Source: a virus. Taken from it: 21,243 nt of DNA. The stretch spans positions 1-21,243 of the IMG/VR virus record IMGVR_UViG_3300042471_000742; one strand, given 5' to 3'. The notes beneath the pieces are model-generated. The model was not told the origin of the DNA. It did not search any database and saw only the letters and a program-made list of their open reading frames with translations. A program made the position numbers and the translations under genes. Below are positions 5,386-10,665 of this stretch, in pieces. The stretch's first letter is position 1, and every line of letters begins with the position of its first letter.

Positions 5386-5631
5386 ATGATTATCGTAAGA
5401 TGTAGAGATTGCAATAAAGAAATTGCAAGTACAAATAAAACTCAAACTTGTGGTTGTCCAAATATGATGACTGTAAGAGGTGATAACGTATCCGCAGTTG
5501 ACTTAAGTAGAGTTATTATGGTAAACTCTACACAGAAAGAACAAAAGAACTTTCTAACAACACAAGATATTGCCTGGCAAGAGGCAAGACGCCAACGTAA
5601 AGTAAAGCGTTTGGATTTTGAAATTCGATGA
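5386..5631 (+). CDS. Small zinc-ribbon-like protein (81 aa)
   Basis: Begins MIIVRCRDCNKEIAS with a C-x2-C knuckle (Cys6, Cys9) and has a second pair C-x-C (Cys22, Cys24), giving a four-cysteine metal site in the first 25 residues. The rest is hydrophilic with a basic C terminus (EARRQRKVKRLDFEIR) that could touch nucleic acid. No enzyme domain is apparent. It sits 15 nt after the Dps gene and 10 nt before tRNA-Ser, so co-transcription with Dps is likely. Function unknown. Confidence 0.75.
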   Translation: MIIVRCRDCNKEIASTNKTQTCGCPNMMTVRGDNVSAVDLSRVIMVNSTQKEQKNFLTTQDIAWQEARRQRKVKRLDFEIR

Positions 5632-5641
5632 ATTTCTTTAT

Positions 5642-5728
5642 GGAGAGTCAATCCGATTGGTGACGGAACCTGTCTTGAAAACAGTTGAGGTGTTAAAGCC
5701 CTTGGGCGTTCGACTCGCCCACTCTCCG
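5642..5728 (+). tRNA. tRNA-Ser(UGA)
   Basis: Acceptor GGAGAGT/ACTCTCC, D-arm TCC/GGA, anticodon stem CTGT/ACAG around CTTGAAA (anticodon TGA), long class II variable arm and T-arm GGGCG-TTCGACT-CGCCC, discriminator G. Reads TCA. Confidence 0.95.
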
Positions 5729-5786
5729 TTTAAATGGTTACGAACTTAACAATTTCTTTAATAGTGTTATGAACTAAACACAATTA

Positions 5787-5819
5787 TTGACGTTTAAAAT
5801 TGTGCAATTAGTATATATT
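5787..5819 (+). promoter_or_regulatory. Probable early promoter for the small-protein operon
   Basis: TTGACG (5787-5792) with TATATA or TATATT 19-21 nt downstream. The spacing is longer than ideal. The 110-nt stretch from tRNA-Ser to the next ATG (5839) holds nothing else recognisable. Confidence 0.45.
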
Positions 5820-5838
5820 AGTAATATGCACAAAACCC

Positions 5839-5988
5839 ATGGATCAGCATACTTATGAGAACTGGGTGAAAATTAAAACAACTCTTGAATCTTCTGGTAA
5901 TATTAATAATATATTTTATAAAAGAGCAGTAGAAATTGTTAAAACACGAAGAGATCCTCTCGCAAAATATCTTGGAGATGAGAAATGA
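5839..5988 (+). CDS. Small hypothetical protein (49 aa)
   Basis: A 49-residue basic, soluble-looking peptide starting MDQHTYENWVKIKTTLES and ending PLAKYLGDEK. Its stop overlaps the next start as ATGA (5985-5988), strong evidence for translational coupling and for a real gene. It is the first of five tightly packed tiny genes running to 6651. No family recognised. Confidence 0.6.
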   Translation: MDQHTYENWVKIKTTLESSGNINNIFYKRAVEIVKTRRDPLAKYLGDEK

Positions 5989-6167
5989 TGCACGAACAAG
6001 ATGAACTTGTAAGTCGATCTGAAGTTCAGGAGATGATCGAACAATCTATTTCAACTGCAATTAAGAATCATGAGATTCGTGTGGGGTGGATTAGTGGAAT
6101 AATCGGAGCACTTTTTGTTTTTGGTATTATTCATTCAATATGGTTGATAAAGAATTTGATTCGGTAA
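5985..6167 (+). CDS. Small single-pass membrane protein (60 aa)
   Basis: An acidic N-terminal helix with a regular heptad look (MMHEQDELVSRSEVQEMIEQ, residues 1-20), then a basic patch and one transmembrane segment (about residues 34-54, WISGIIGALFVFGIIHSIWL), ending in KNLIR. Starts in an ATGA overlap with the previous gene. The layout of an amphipathic helix plus a membrane anchor is typical of small phage accessory or holin-like proteins, but no family is recognised. Confidence 0.65.
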   Translation: MMHEQDELVSRSEVQEMIEQSISTAIKNHEIRVGWISGIIGALFVFGIIHSIWLIKNLIR

Positions 6168-6168
6168 A

Positions 6169-6456
6169 ATGGAAATTTTTTATTTCATTCCTTTTATTGT
6201 TTTATTACTGATCGCAACATCTATGGTAATACAGGGTTGGATGGTCGTTCATGAATCGCACGGGTATCGTGAAAATCCAAGGGTCAAAGGGCATCCAGAG
6301 ATGAGAGGAGTTAAAAAAGGAGACGGATTAATGGTAGTAAATTTTGATAGAATGCCAGATGATGATTATAATGAACTATATAATCGTATTCAAAAATTAA
6401 AAATGGAAGAATTGTTTGAAGAACCCTCTAAGTACGAAGACGAAGAAAATGACTAA
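6169..6456 (+). CDS. Small membrane-anchored protein (95 aa)
   Basis: N-terminal transmembrane segment (about residues 3-24, IFYFIPFIVLLLIATSMVIQ) followed by a hydrophilic domain with a basic patch (RVKGHPEMRGVKKGD) and a strongly acidic C terminus. It starts one base after the stop of the 60-aa gene and overlaps the next by 8 nt. The soluble part contains L-M-V-V-N-F, a probable beta strand. No family recognised; position suggests it works with the neighbouring membrane peptides. Confidence 0.68.
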   Translation: MEIFYFIPFIVLLLIATSMVIQGWMVVHESHGYRENPRVKGHPEMRGVKKGDGLMVVNFDRMPDDDYNELYNRIQKLKMEELFEEPSKYEDEEND

Positions 6457-6538
6457 AGTATTCATATCAACAATTTTGCTTCTTAGTTCAATTGGATTGT
6501 TTATAATGTGGGGAGTTTCGCACGCATATTCACAATGA
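6449..6538 (+). CDS. Tiny membrane peptide (29 aa)
   Basis: MTKVFISTILLLSSIGLFIM followed by WGVSHAYSQ: essentially one hydrophobic helix, either a membrane anchor or a signal-peptide-like segment. It overlaps the gene before by 8 nt and the gene after by 4 nt (ATGA), which supports translation despite its size. Confidence 0.5.
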   Translation: MTKVFISTILLLSSIGLFIMWGVSHAYSQ

Positions 6539-6651
6539 TTTTTCACATCGTAGAAGCACTTGCATCAAGTCCAATCTGGTTGGGACTTTGCGGAGCAGGC
6601 TTGACAGTCGTTCCAATCCTGGGTATAATGCTTATACACCGAAATAAATAA
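6535..6651 (+). CDS. Tiny membrane peptide (38 aa)
   Basis: A 38-residue peptide beginning MIFHIVEALASSPIWLGL, with one Gly-rich hydrophobic segment (about residues 15-34) and a basic end H-R-N-K. Starts in an ATGA overlap with the 29-aa gene. Its coding sequence also contains a perfect consensus sigma-70 promoter (6601-6629), so the DNA serves two purposes. Function unknown. Confidence 0.5.
   Translation: MIFHIVEALASSPIWLGLCGAGLTVVPILGIMLIHRNK
6601..6629 (+). promoter_or_regulatory. Perfect consensus sigma-70 promoter before tRNA-Pro
   Basis: TTGACA (6601-6606), exactly 17 nt, TATAAT (6624-6629): full consensus in both boxes with ideal spacing. The expected start lies about 24 nt before tRNA-Pro. 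It is embedded in the coding region of the 38-aa peptide. Confidence 0.85.
6643..6650 (+). promoter_or_regulatory. Possible late promoter box (AATAAATA)
   Basis: AATAAATA matches seven of eight bases of the T4 late box and overlaps the stop codon of the 38-aa peptide. Could give late expression of tRNA-Pro and the antitoxin-like gene. Chance occurrence is possible. Confidence 0.3.
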
Positions 6652-6659
6652 AGGCACTT

Positions 6660-6733
6660 CGGAATGTAGCTCAGTTTGGTAGAGCACTCGCTTTGGGAGC
6701 GAGATGTCGCAGGTTCGAATCCTGTCATTCCGA
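6660..6733 (+). tRNA. tRNA-Pro(UGG)
   Basis: Acceptor CGGAATG/CATTCCG, D-arm GCTC/GAGC, perfect anticodon stem CTCGC/GCGAG around TTTGGGA (anticodon TGG), T-arm GCAGG-TTCGAAT-CCTGT, discriminator A. The C1-G72 pair is typical of bacterial proline tRNA. Confidence 0.96.
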
Positions 6734-6749
6734 TCATAAAACTCACTTT

Positions 6750-6986
6750 ATGAATAAAATGAATCAAGAAATCGACGAACTTCAGTCTTTTACAATCGAA
6801 GAGTTTCAGGCAGATTTTGATAATCTGATAGACAAAGTTCAAAATGGTGAATCATTCTTGATAAAAAGTGAGCACGGAAATGCAATAATGGTTCCTTACA
6901 ACGAAGTCATACGAATATGTGAGGAATCAAATGTGGATTTTGAAGAGATAGTTAAAATTCACACAGATCACGAAGAAGGTTCGTGA
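6750..6986 (+). CDS. Phd/YefM-like antitoxin (prevent-host-death fold)
   Basis: A 78-residue protein with the layout of the Phd/YefM antitoxin family: an N-terminal strand-helix (FTIEEFQADFDNLIDKVQNG, residues 14-33) followed by E-S-F-L-I-K-S-E-H-G-N-A and I-M-V-P-Y-N-E-V, matching the family pattern of x-EFxxNxxxxLDxVxxGE, a short beta hairpin and a V-P-Y-E-E-like end. The acidic C terminus could be the toxin-binding part. The ATG at 6750 is chosen because the frame upstream lies within tRNA-Pro. No toxin gene is adjacent: tRNA-Ile follows 7 nt later. It might neutralise a host toxin or act as a small repressor. Assignment rests on motif recognition only. Confidence 0.62.
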   Translation: MNKMNQEIDELQSFTIEEFQADFDNLIDKVQNGESFLIKSEHGNAIMVPYNEVIRICEESNVDFEEIVKIHTDHEEGS

Positions 6987-6993
6987 TTTTTAT

Positions 6994-7065
6994 GGGAATA
7001 TAGCTTAATGGTTAGAGCGGCCTGCTTATAACGGGTTAGTCTGGGTTCAACTCCCAGTATTCCTA
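6994..7065 (+). tRNA. tRNA-Ile(UAU)
   Basis: Acceptor GGGAATA/TATTCCT with a terminal G-U pair, D-arm GCTT/GAGC, anticodon loop CTTATAA (anticodon TAT), T-arm CTGGG-TTCAACT-CCCAG, discriminator A. Reads ATA, which most bacteria decode with a lysidine-modified CAU tRNA, so a true UAU anticodon is notable. Confidence 0.88.
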
Positions 7066-7069
7066 CCTT

Positions 7070-7142
7070 GCTGGTTTACCCATCTGGTGATAGGAGCGTC
7101 CTCATAAGACGATATAGGCGTGTTCGATCCACGCAACCAGCA
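7070..7142 (+). tRNA. tRNA with CAU anticodon (Met or Ile2)
   Basis: Acceptor GCTGGTT/AACCAGC, anticodon loop CTCATAA (anticodon CAT) on a CGTC/GACG stem, T-arm GCGTG-TTCGATC-CACGC, discriminator A. The D-arm is atypical: CCCA/TAGG pairs only with a C-A mismatch and lacks the usual G10. Sequence alone does not decide between elongator Met and lysidine-dependent Ile; with tRNA-Ile(UAU) four bases upstream, Met is a little more likely. Confidence 0.8.
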
Positions 7143-7143
7143 C

Positions 7144-7173
7144 TTGACAGAATCCCTGTCAAACCTGTATAAT
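7144..7173 (+). promoter_or_regulatory. Consensus sigma-70 promoter for the 7196-7638 genes
   Basis: TTGACA (7144-7149), 18-nt spacer, TATAAT (7168-7173). The -35 box begins two bases after the tRNA 3' end, as it does after tRNA-Leu. The start codon at 7196 lies 22 nt beyond the -10 box. Confidence 0.85.
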
Positions 7174-7195
7174 ACATAGGTCAACATTCAAAACA

Positions 7196-7411
7196 ATGAC
7201 TCTTACAGAAAAATTCAAGAAAGACGTTCAAACTCTTCGTGGTGCAGCAAACGGGGACTTTTATCTTGATGTAAAGAATCCGAAACTTTACAAAAAAGTC
7301 CGTCGTTATTATGAAAATGAAGGCGTAGTATTCTCTGGTGATCCTCTGGATGATTATGAGATTCTTATGGAATATGTTCTTGCCGATCTTGAAACTGTTG
7401 AGGTTGCTTAA
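7196..7411 (+). CDS. Small hypothetical protein (71 aa)
   Basis: A 71-residue protein beginning MTLTEKFKKDVQTLRGAANG, basic in the first half (KKVRRYYENEG) and acidic at the end (DDYEILMEYVLADLETVEVA). No membrane segment. It is the first gene behind a perfect early promoter, so probably made soon after infection, and its stop shares a base with the next start (TAATG). No family recognised; an early small protein directed against a host target is possible but unproven. Confidence 0.78.
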   Translation: MTLTEKFKKDVQTLRGAANGDFYLDVKNPKLYKKVRRYYENEGVVFSGDPLDDYEILMEYVLADLETVEVA

Positions 7412-7638
7412 TGAAAGTTCTTCTTGAACGCAGTGGATACCGTTTTATTCAAGATGGTATTCTCGAAATCAATGGAAAACCAGATTATCGTATGCAAAAG
7501 AAAAATGAGTGGACCAAACGTTGGAACGACATTTATCTTTTTGATAACCAAATGCAGTGTCTAACTGCTATGGAGGATCACCAATATGCACGTTGGTTGG
7601 ATCCTGATAATCCTGGTGCCTATCGTCATTATACATAG
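7411..7638 (+). CDS. Small hypothetical protein (75 aa)
   Basis: A 75-residue protein starting MKVLLERSGYRFIQDGILEI, rich in aromatic residues (WTKRWNDIYLF, ARWLDPDNPGAYRHYT). Translation is probably coupled to the gene before: the TAATG junction overlaps by one base and a GAGG sequence lies 6-7 nt before the ATG. Soluble, single domain, no recognised family. Co-expressed early with the 71-aa protein. Confidence 0.76.
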   Translation: MKVLLERSGYRFIQDGILEINGKPDYRMQKKNEWTKRWNDIYLFDNQMQCLTAMEDHQYARWLDPDNPGAYRHYT

Positions 7639-7687
7639 TCTCGGTATGACTTAAAACTAGCCCTGGTCGGTGATGAAATCCCCCTTT

Positions 7688-7927
7688 ATGGCAAAATCTA
7701 ATATATTAAGGTATGTTGGCAACATTCTCCTTTTATCGGGATATTTTATTCTGCTTTGGGGAGATCCAAAAGTTGGATTGCTTGTAAAATGCTTTGGAAA
7801 TGCTTTTGTAGTTCCATTTGCAATCAAGTATAAGTTTTGGGACATTTTAGTATTGTGTGGTTTTTATGCTGCAATTGAGATTCCAAAATTACTTCAACTA
7901 TCCTTTCCTAGTTTGTTTGTAAACTAG
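7688..7927 (+). CDS. Small multi-pass membrane protein (79 aa)
   Basis: From ATG 7688 (MAKSNILRYVGNILL) the protein is almost wholly hydrophobic, with about three membrane segments: roughly residues 7-23 (VGNILLLSGYFILLWG), 30-47 and 50-70 (LCGFYAAIEIPKLLQL). Alternative starts at 7673 (ATG) and 7670 (GTG) add six or seven residues; none has a good ribosome site. No family recognised; comparable small membrane proteins are common in phage accessory regions. Confidence 0.6.
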   Translation: MAKSNILRYVGNILLLSGYFILLWGDPKVGLLVKCFGNAFVVPFAIKYKFWDILVLCGFYAAIEIPKLLQLSFPSLFVN

Positions 7928-7950
7928 GTGGTGGAGTCAAAATGACCCCT

Positions 7951-8030
7951 TATGCCCTCGTCGTATGGGCATTATAAATGACGACTGGTGCGGATGGAGG
8001 TTACTCCCGCCTGGTTTCTTATTTCCAGTC
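7951..8030 (+). ncRNA. Candidate structured noncoding RNA with possible pseudoknot
   Basis: The stretch 7928-8119 has no gene. Within it, ATGCCC/GGGCAT (7952-7957 with 7967-7972) forms a hairpin whose loop contains GTCGT (7960-7964), complementary to ACGAC at 7981-7985, allowing a pseudoknot. A second stem GACTGG/CCAGTC (7983-7988 with 8025-8030) encloses a bulged hairpin GCG-GAT-GGAG/CTCC-CGC (7990-8010). The two pairings of 7983-7985 exclude each other, so two alternative folds exist. A strong terminator follows at 8061. It may be an independent small RNA or a 3' UTR; TATAAATG at 7973 resembles a late box. Confidence 0.38.
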
Positions 8031-8060
8031 AAAGAATAAGTGGCGAGCCTGAATTGCGCG

Positions 8061-8088
8061 AGGAGGTTGACAACAACCTCCTTTTTTT
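8061..8088 (+). terminator. Strong intrinsic terminator before the glycan region
   Basis: AGGAGGTTG (8061-8069) pairs perfectly with CAACCTCCT (8074-8082) around a 4-nt loop ACAA and runs into T residues to 8088. It should isolate the tRNA and early region from the genes downstream. Confidence 0.92.
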
Positions 8089-8119
8089 GTAATATGTAAA
8101 CAATGGGGTTTCTTTATGA

Positions 8120-8860
8120 ATGAGTAAAAAAATTGTCGTTTCAAATTATAATTGGGACTTAAATTGGTTAAAAATTAGTTATGAACATGGATTTTCCGCA
8201 AAAGATATTGTGATTTATGATAGTAGTAATGATTTAAAAGATTGGTCTCATATTGGAAAAACAATTCAAGTTCCAAACTATGGCGGAAATCAGTATGGCA
8301 TACTAAAATTTATTGTTGACAATTATGATAATCTTCCTGATAATACCATTTTTATAAAAGGAAATATTCTTTTTCATGAAAAGATTAGAGAGAAAACTTA
8401 TTCTACTCTTGATAGGTTTGTTGAAACCTTACATTCTGTTGAATTGTTTAGTTGTTGGGTAGATCAATATTTGTTAGTCGATGACCATAGACACACAGAA
8501 TTTACACCATATGAAATTCTTAAAGATGGTCGTTTAATACAACCATCATCTCATTACTTAGGTGGAATATCATCAAATTACAAATATTTTTGTGATCATA
8601 GAGACCTTTTAAATTGGTGTTTTGAAAATCCACCAAAATCTGATCCTATAGAATTCATTCCAACTTCTAATTTTTCTGTCCCAAAAGAAAATATTTTAAA
8701 GTATAGTAAAAAATTGTACGAAAAATTACTTTCAATTCTTGATTATGAGCAATCTTACTTAGATTTTTTTGTAAAACAAAATTTGCCCCCAGCAGAATTG
8801 CATGTCTTAGAAAGAATTTTTTATTTTATTTGGAGCAAAAATCTAAAGGAAAAGGAATGA
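8120..8860 (+). CDS. DUF3431-like, glycosyltransferase-associated protein
   Basis: A 246-residue soluble protein resembling the DUF3431 family. Matching features: V-V-S-N-Y-N-W-D-L-N-W-L (residues 6-17), I-V-I-Y-D (30-34), V-P-N-Y-G-G-N-Q-Y-G (51-60), D-N-Y-D-N-L-P-D-N-T-I-F-I-K-G (67-81) and a C-terminal L-E-R-I-F-Y-F-I-W-S-K (about 229-239). DUF3431 proteins have a glycosyltransferase-like fold and often sit in polysaccharide loci, but their reaction is not established. It follows the terminator by 31 nt, no promoter is obvious in that gap, and 67 nt separate it from the gapless operon, so it may be transcribed by read-through or separately. The very AT-rich codon use matches the cassette after it. 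Confidence 0.62.
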   Translation: MSKKIVVSNYNWDLNWLKISYEHGFSAKDIVIYDSSNDLKDWSHIGKTIQVPNYGGNQYGILKFIVDNYDNLPDNTIFIKGNILFHEKIREKTYSTLDRFVETLHSVELFSCWVDQYLLVDDHRHTEFTPYEILKDGRLIQPSSHYLGGISSNYKYFCDHRDLLNWCFENPPKSDPIEFIPTSNFSVPKENILKYSKKLYEKLLSILDYEQSYLDFFVKQNLPPAELHVLERIFYFIWSKNLKEKE

Positions 8861-8888
8861 TATTAACATATTTGTATTATTTGGTTAT

Positions 8889-8896
8889 AATAAATA
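8889..8896 (+). promoter_or_regulatory. Late promoter box (AATAAATA) driving the glycan operon
   Basis: AATAAATA matches T4 late TATAAATA at seven of eight positions and lies 31 nt before the ATG at 8928, where a GGAG ribosome site stands 6 nt upstream of the start. It is the only promoter-like sequence I see heading the 13-gene operon. Confidence 0.6.
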
Positions 8897-8927
8897 AAAC
8901 GATTGAAAAGTCTAATTGGAGTTAGTA

Positions 8928-10061
8928 ATGACAGTTGTACCATACAAAGGATCTAAAATTTTTAATGACGATGGAACCTTTAGAGAAAAAGATGATATAG
9001 TTCAAGGTAGAAGTTTTAGTAGCAATTCAACAAAACTTCTAAAGCATTTGGATAAATTGGAGAACTTACAGAAAGGTAAACCACCTTCTCCAGTGATGGC
9101 TCATATTTCACTTACAAATGCTTGTAATTTGACTTGTTCTTTTTGTTGTTTTGCAAATAGAGATATTTCTGAAAAACTCCCTACTGAAAAAGTTCTTCAG
9201 GCACTTGATAGTTTCAAAAAAATTGGTGTGACTGGTGTTGAATTCACTGGTGGTGGAGAACCAAGTATCCATCCAGATTTTAAAAAGATTGTAAGATATG
9301 CAAAAGATCTTGGATTTAGTTTGGGTATTTGTACAAATGGTGCCAGATTTGGATCGGATAGGCCAATCAAAAAAGATATCGTAGAACTTTTTGATTGGGT
9401 TCGTCTTGGTATGTATGGTTTTTATGAAGGATATGATTATGATTTGACTGTGTTTGAAGGAACTAATTGCAAACCATCAGCTGCTTATGTTTGGGATGAG
9501 AATTTAGAAACTTCAAAGAACCCAAATATTACCGGTGAGTGGACTGATGTAAAAAATAAAAGAGTATTATCTGAAAAGTTTCAGACAACTGAAAACTTTA
9601 TTCGCATGTTAGATTGGGTTGAGGAAAACGGTATTCCTTGTAGGATTGCTTTTAATGCAATTAAAGATGTTAAAGAAACTGAAAAGGATATTGAAACCAT
9701 CCGTGGTGTTATTGAACATTATGAACAAGATCGTGGTAGAAAGTTGAAGTATGCTTTCCTATCAGATTTTAACTTTAAAGGTGAACGTAAAAACGATCAT
9801 TGCTATATGCACATGGTTAAACCATTCTTGTTTACCGATGGATACATTTATGCTTGCCCATCTGCTGAATTATCTATTGAAAACAATTATAATTATGTTC
9901 CGGAATCTCAATTTGCTGTTTGTGATATTGATGGTATAGAAGAATTCTATAATCAACCTCCAACACTTAGACATCATGCTTGTCATTATTGCAAGTATGC
10001 TATTCAAAACGAACTTATTGATGACATTCTCACTGAAACAGAACACAATGACTTTGCCTGA
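8928..10061 (+). CDS. Radical SAM protein with SPASM/Twitch-like C-terminal cysteines
   Basis: A 377-residue radical SAM enzyme. The [4Fe-4S]/SAM site is C66-N-L-T-C70-S-F-C73 (CxxxCxxC), followed by the SAM-binding T-G-G-G-E-P (107-112). Near the C terminus, C292-X12-G305-X4-C310 fits the first part of the SPASM signature (C-X9-15-G-X4-C), and C352-X2-C355 lies further on, so one auxiliary Fe-S cluster is likely. Such enzymes carry out dehydrogenation, epimerisation, C-C or thioether bond formation, or maturation of peptides and sugars. Heading a sugar operon suggests a radical step on a nucleotide sugar or modification of a protein or peptide acceptor. ATG 8928 is chosen for its GGAG site; TTG 8916 is weaker. 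It overlaps the methyltransferase gene by 14 nt. Substrate unknown. Confidence 0.88.
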   Translation: MTVVPYKGSKIFNDDGTFREKDDIVQGRSFSSNSTKLLKHLDKLENLQKGKPPSPVMAHISLTNACNLTCSFCCFANRDISEKLPTEKVLQALDSFKKIGVTGVEFTGGGEPSIHPDFKKIVRYAKDLGFSLGICTNGARFGSDRPIKKDIVELFDWVRLGMYGFYEGYDYDLTVFEGTNCKPSAAYVWDENLETSKNPNITGEWTDVKNKRVLSEKFQTTENFIRMLDWVEENGIPCRIAFNAIKDVKETEKDIETIRGVIEHYEQDRGRKLKYAFLSDFNFKGERKNDHCYMHMVKPFLFTDGYIYACPSAELSIENNYNYVPESQFAVCDIDGIEEFYNQPPTLRHHACHYCKYAIQNELIDDILTETEHNDFA

Positions 10062-10665
10062 TAACCACCTTTTTACTAAAGACTATTATGAGGATGGTGT
10101 AAGAAAACATATTTCTGGATATGAAAATTATAAGTGGATGCCCACAAGATCAATTCCAGAAGCACTTGATATTCAAAAAAACTTCAATTTTTCAACCTGT
10201 GTAGATTACGGATGTGCAAAAGGGTTTCTTGTGAATGCTCTTAGAATTGTTGGGTGCGATGCTTATGGTGAAGATATTAGTCAATATGCTGTAGAAAACT
10301 GTCATCCAAATGTTAGAGAATATGTCTCACTTCCTAATGACAAATATTATGATTTGCTTATTTGTAAGGATGTTCTTGAGCATGTTCATGAAGAAAATTT
10401 GCCAAGGGTTCTACAATCTTTGAGAAAAAAATCCGATCAGTTCTTTTTTGTCATTCCTTTAGGTGATGAGGATAGATTTAGAATTAGAGAATATGAAGTT
10501 GATATCACTCACGTCACTAAGAAAGATGAGGAGTGGTGGATAGACTTGTTCAAGTCTCAGGGATTTAAACTAACTAATTTTTCATACTCTTTAGGGTCAA
10601 TTAAAAAGAAATGGATTGAACAGTATCCTTATGGTAATGGATTTTTTATTTTAGAAAAACTATGA
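10048..10665 (+). CDS. Class I SAM-dependent methyltransferase
   Basis: A 205-residue Rossmann methyltransferase of the Methyltransf_23-like type. Motif I is C-V-D-Y-G-C-A-K-G-F (residues 51-60), motif II-like acidic residue in G-E-D-I-S (74-78), and the D-L-L-I-C-K-D-V-L-E-H-V segment is motif IV. The N-terminal H-I-S-G-Y-E-N-Y-K region is typical of sugar or lipid-linked methyltransferases. It would place a methyl group on O, N or C of a sugar or on an acceptor. The ATG at 10048 is chosen since a longer frame would start deep inside the radical SAM gene. Overlaps: 14 nt before, ATGA (4 nt) after. Confidence 0.85.
   Translation: MTLPDNHLFTKDYYEDGVRKHISGYENYKWMPTRSIPEALDIQKNFNFSTCVDYGCAKGFLVNALRIVGCDAYGEDISQYAVENCHPNVREYVSLPNDKYYDLLICKDVLEHVHEENLPRVLQSLRKKSDQFFFVIPLGDEDRFRIREYEVDITHVTKKDEEWWIDLFKSQGFKLTNFSYSLGSIKKKWIEQYPYGNGFFILEKL

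Noticed and set aside
6543-6842. Minus-strand ORF of 99 codons across tRNA-Pro
   Set aside because: It carries the familiar reverse-complement tRNA translation and crosses two plus-strand genes.
7196-7638. Toxin partner for the Phd/YefM-like protein
   Set aside because: Neither small protein shows RelE, Doc, PIN or similar signatures, and a separate promoter and two tRNAs lie between.
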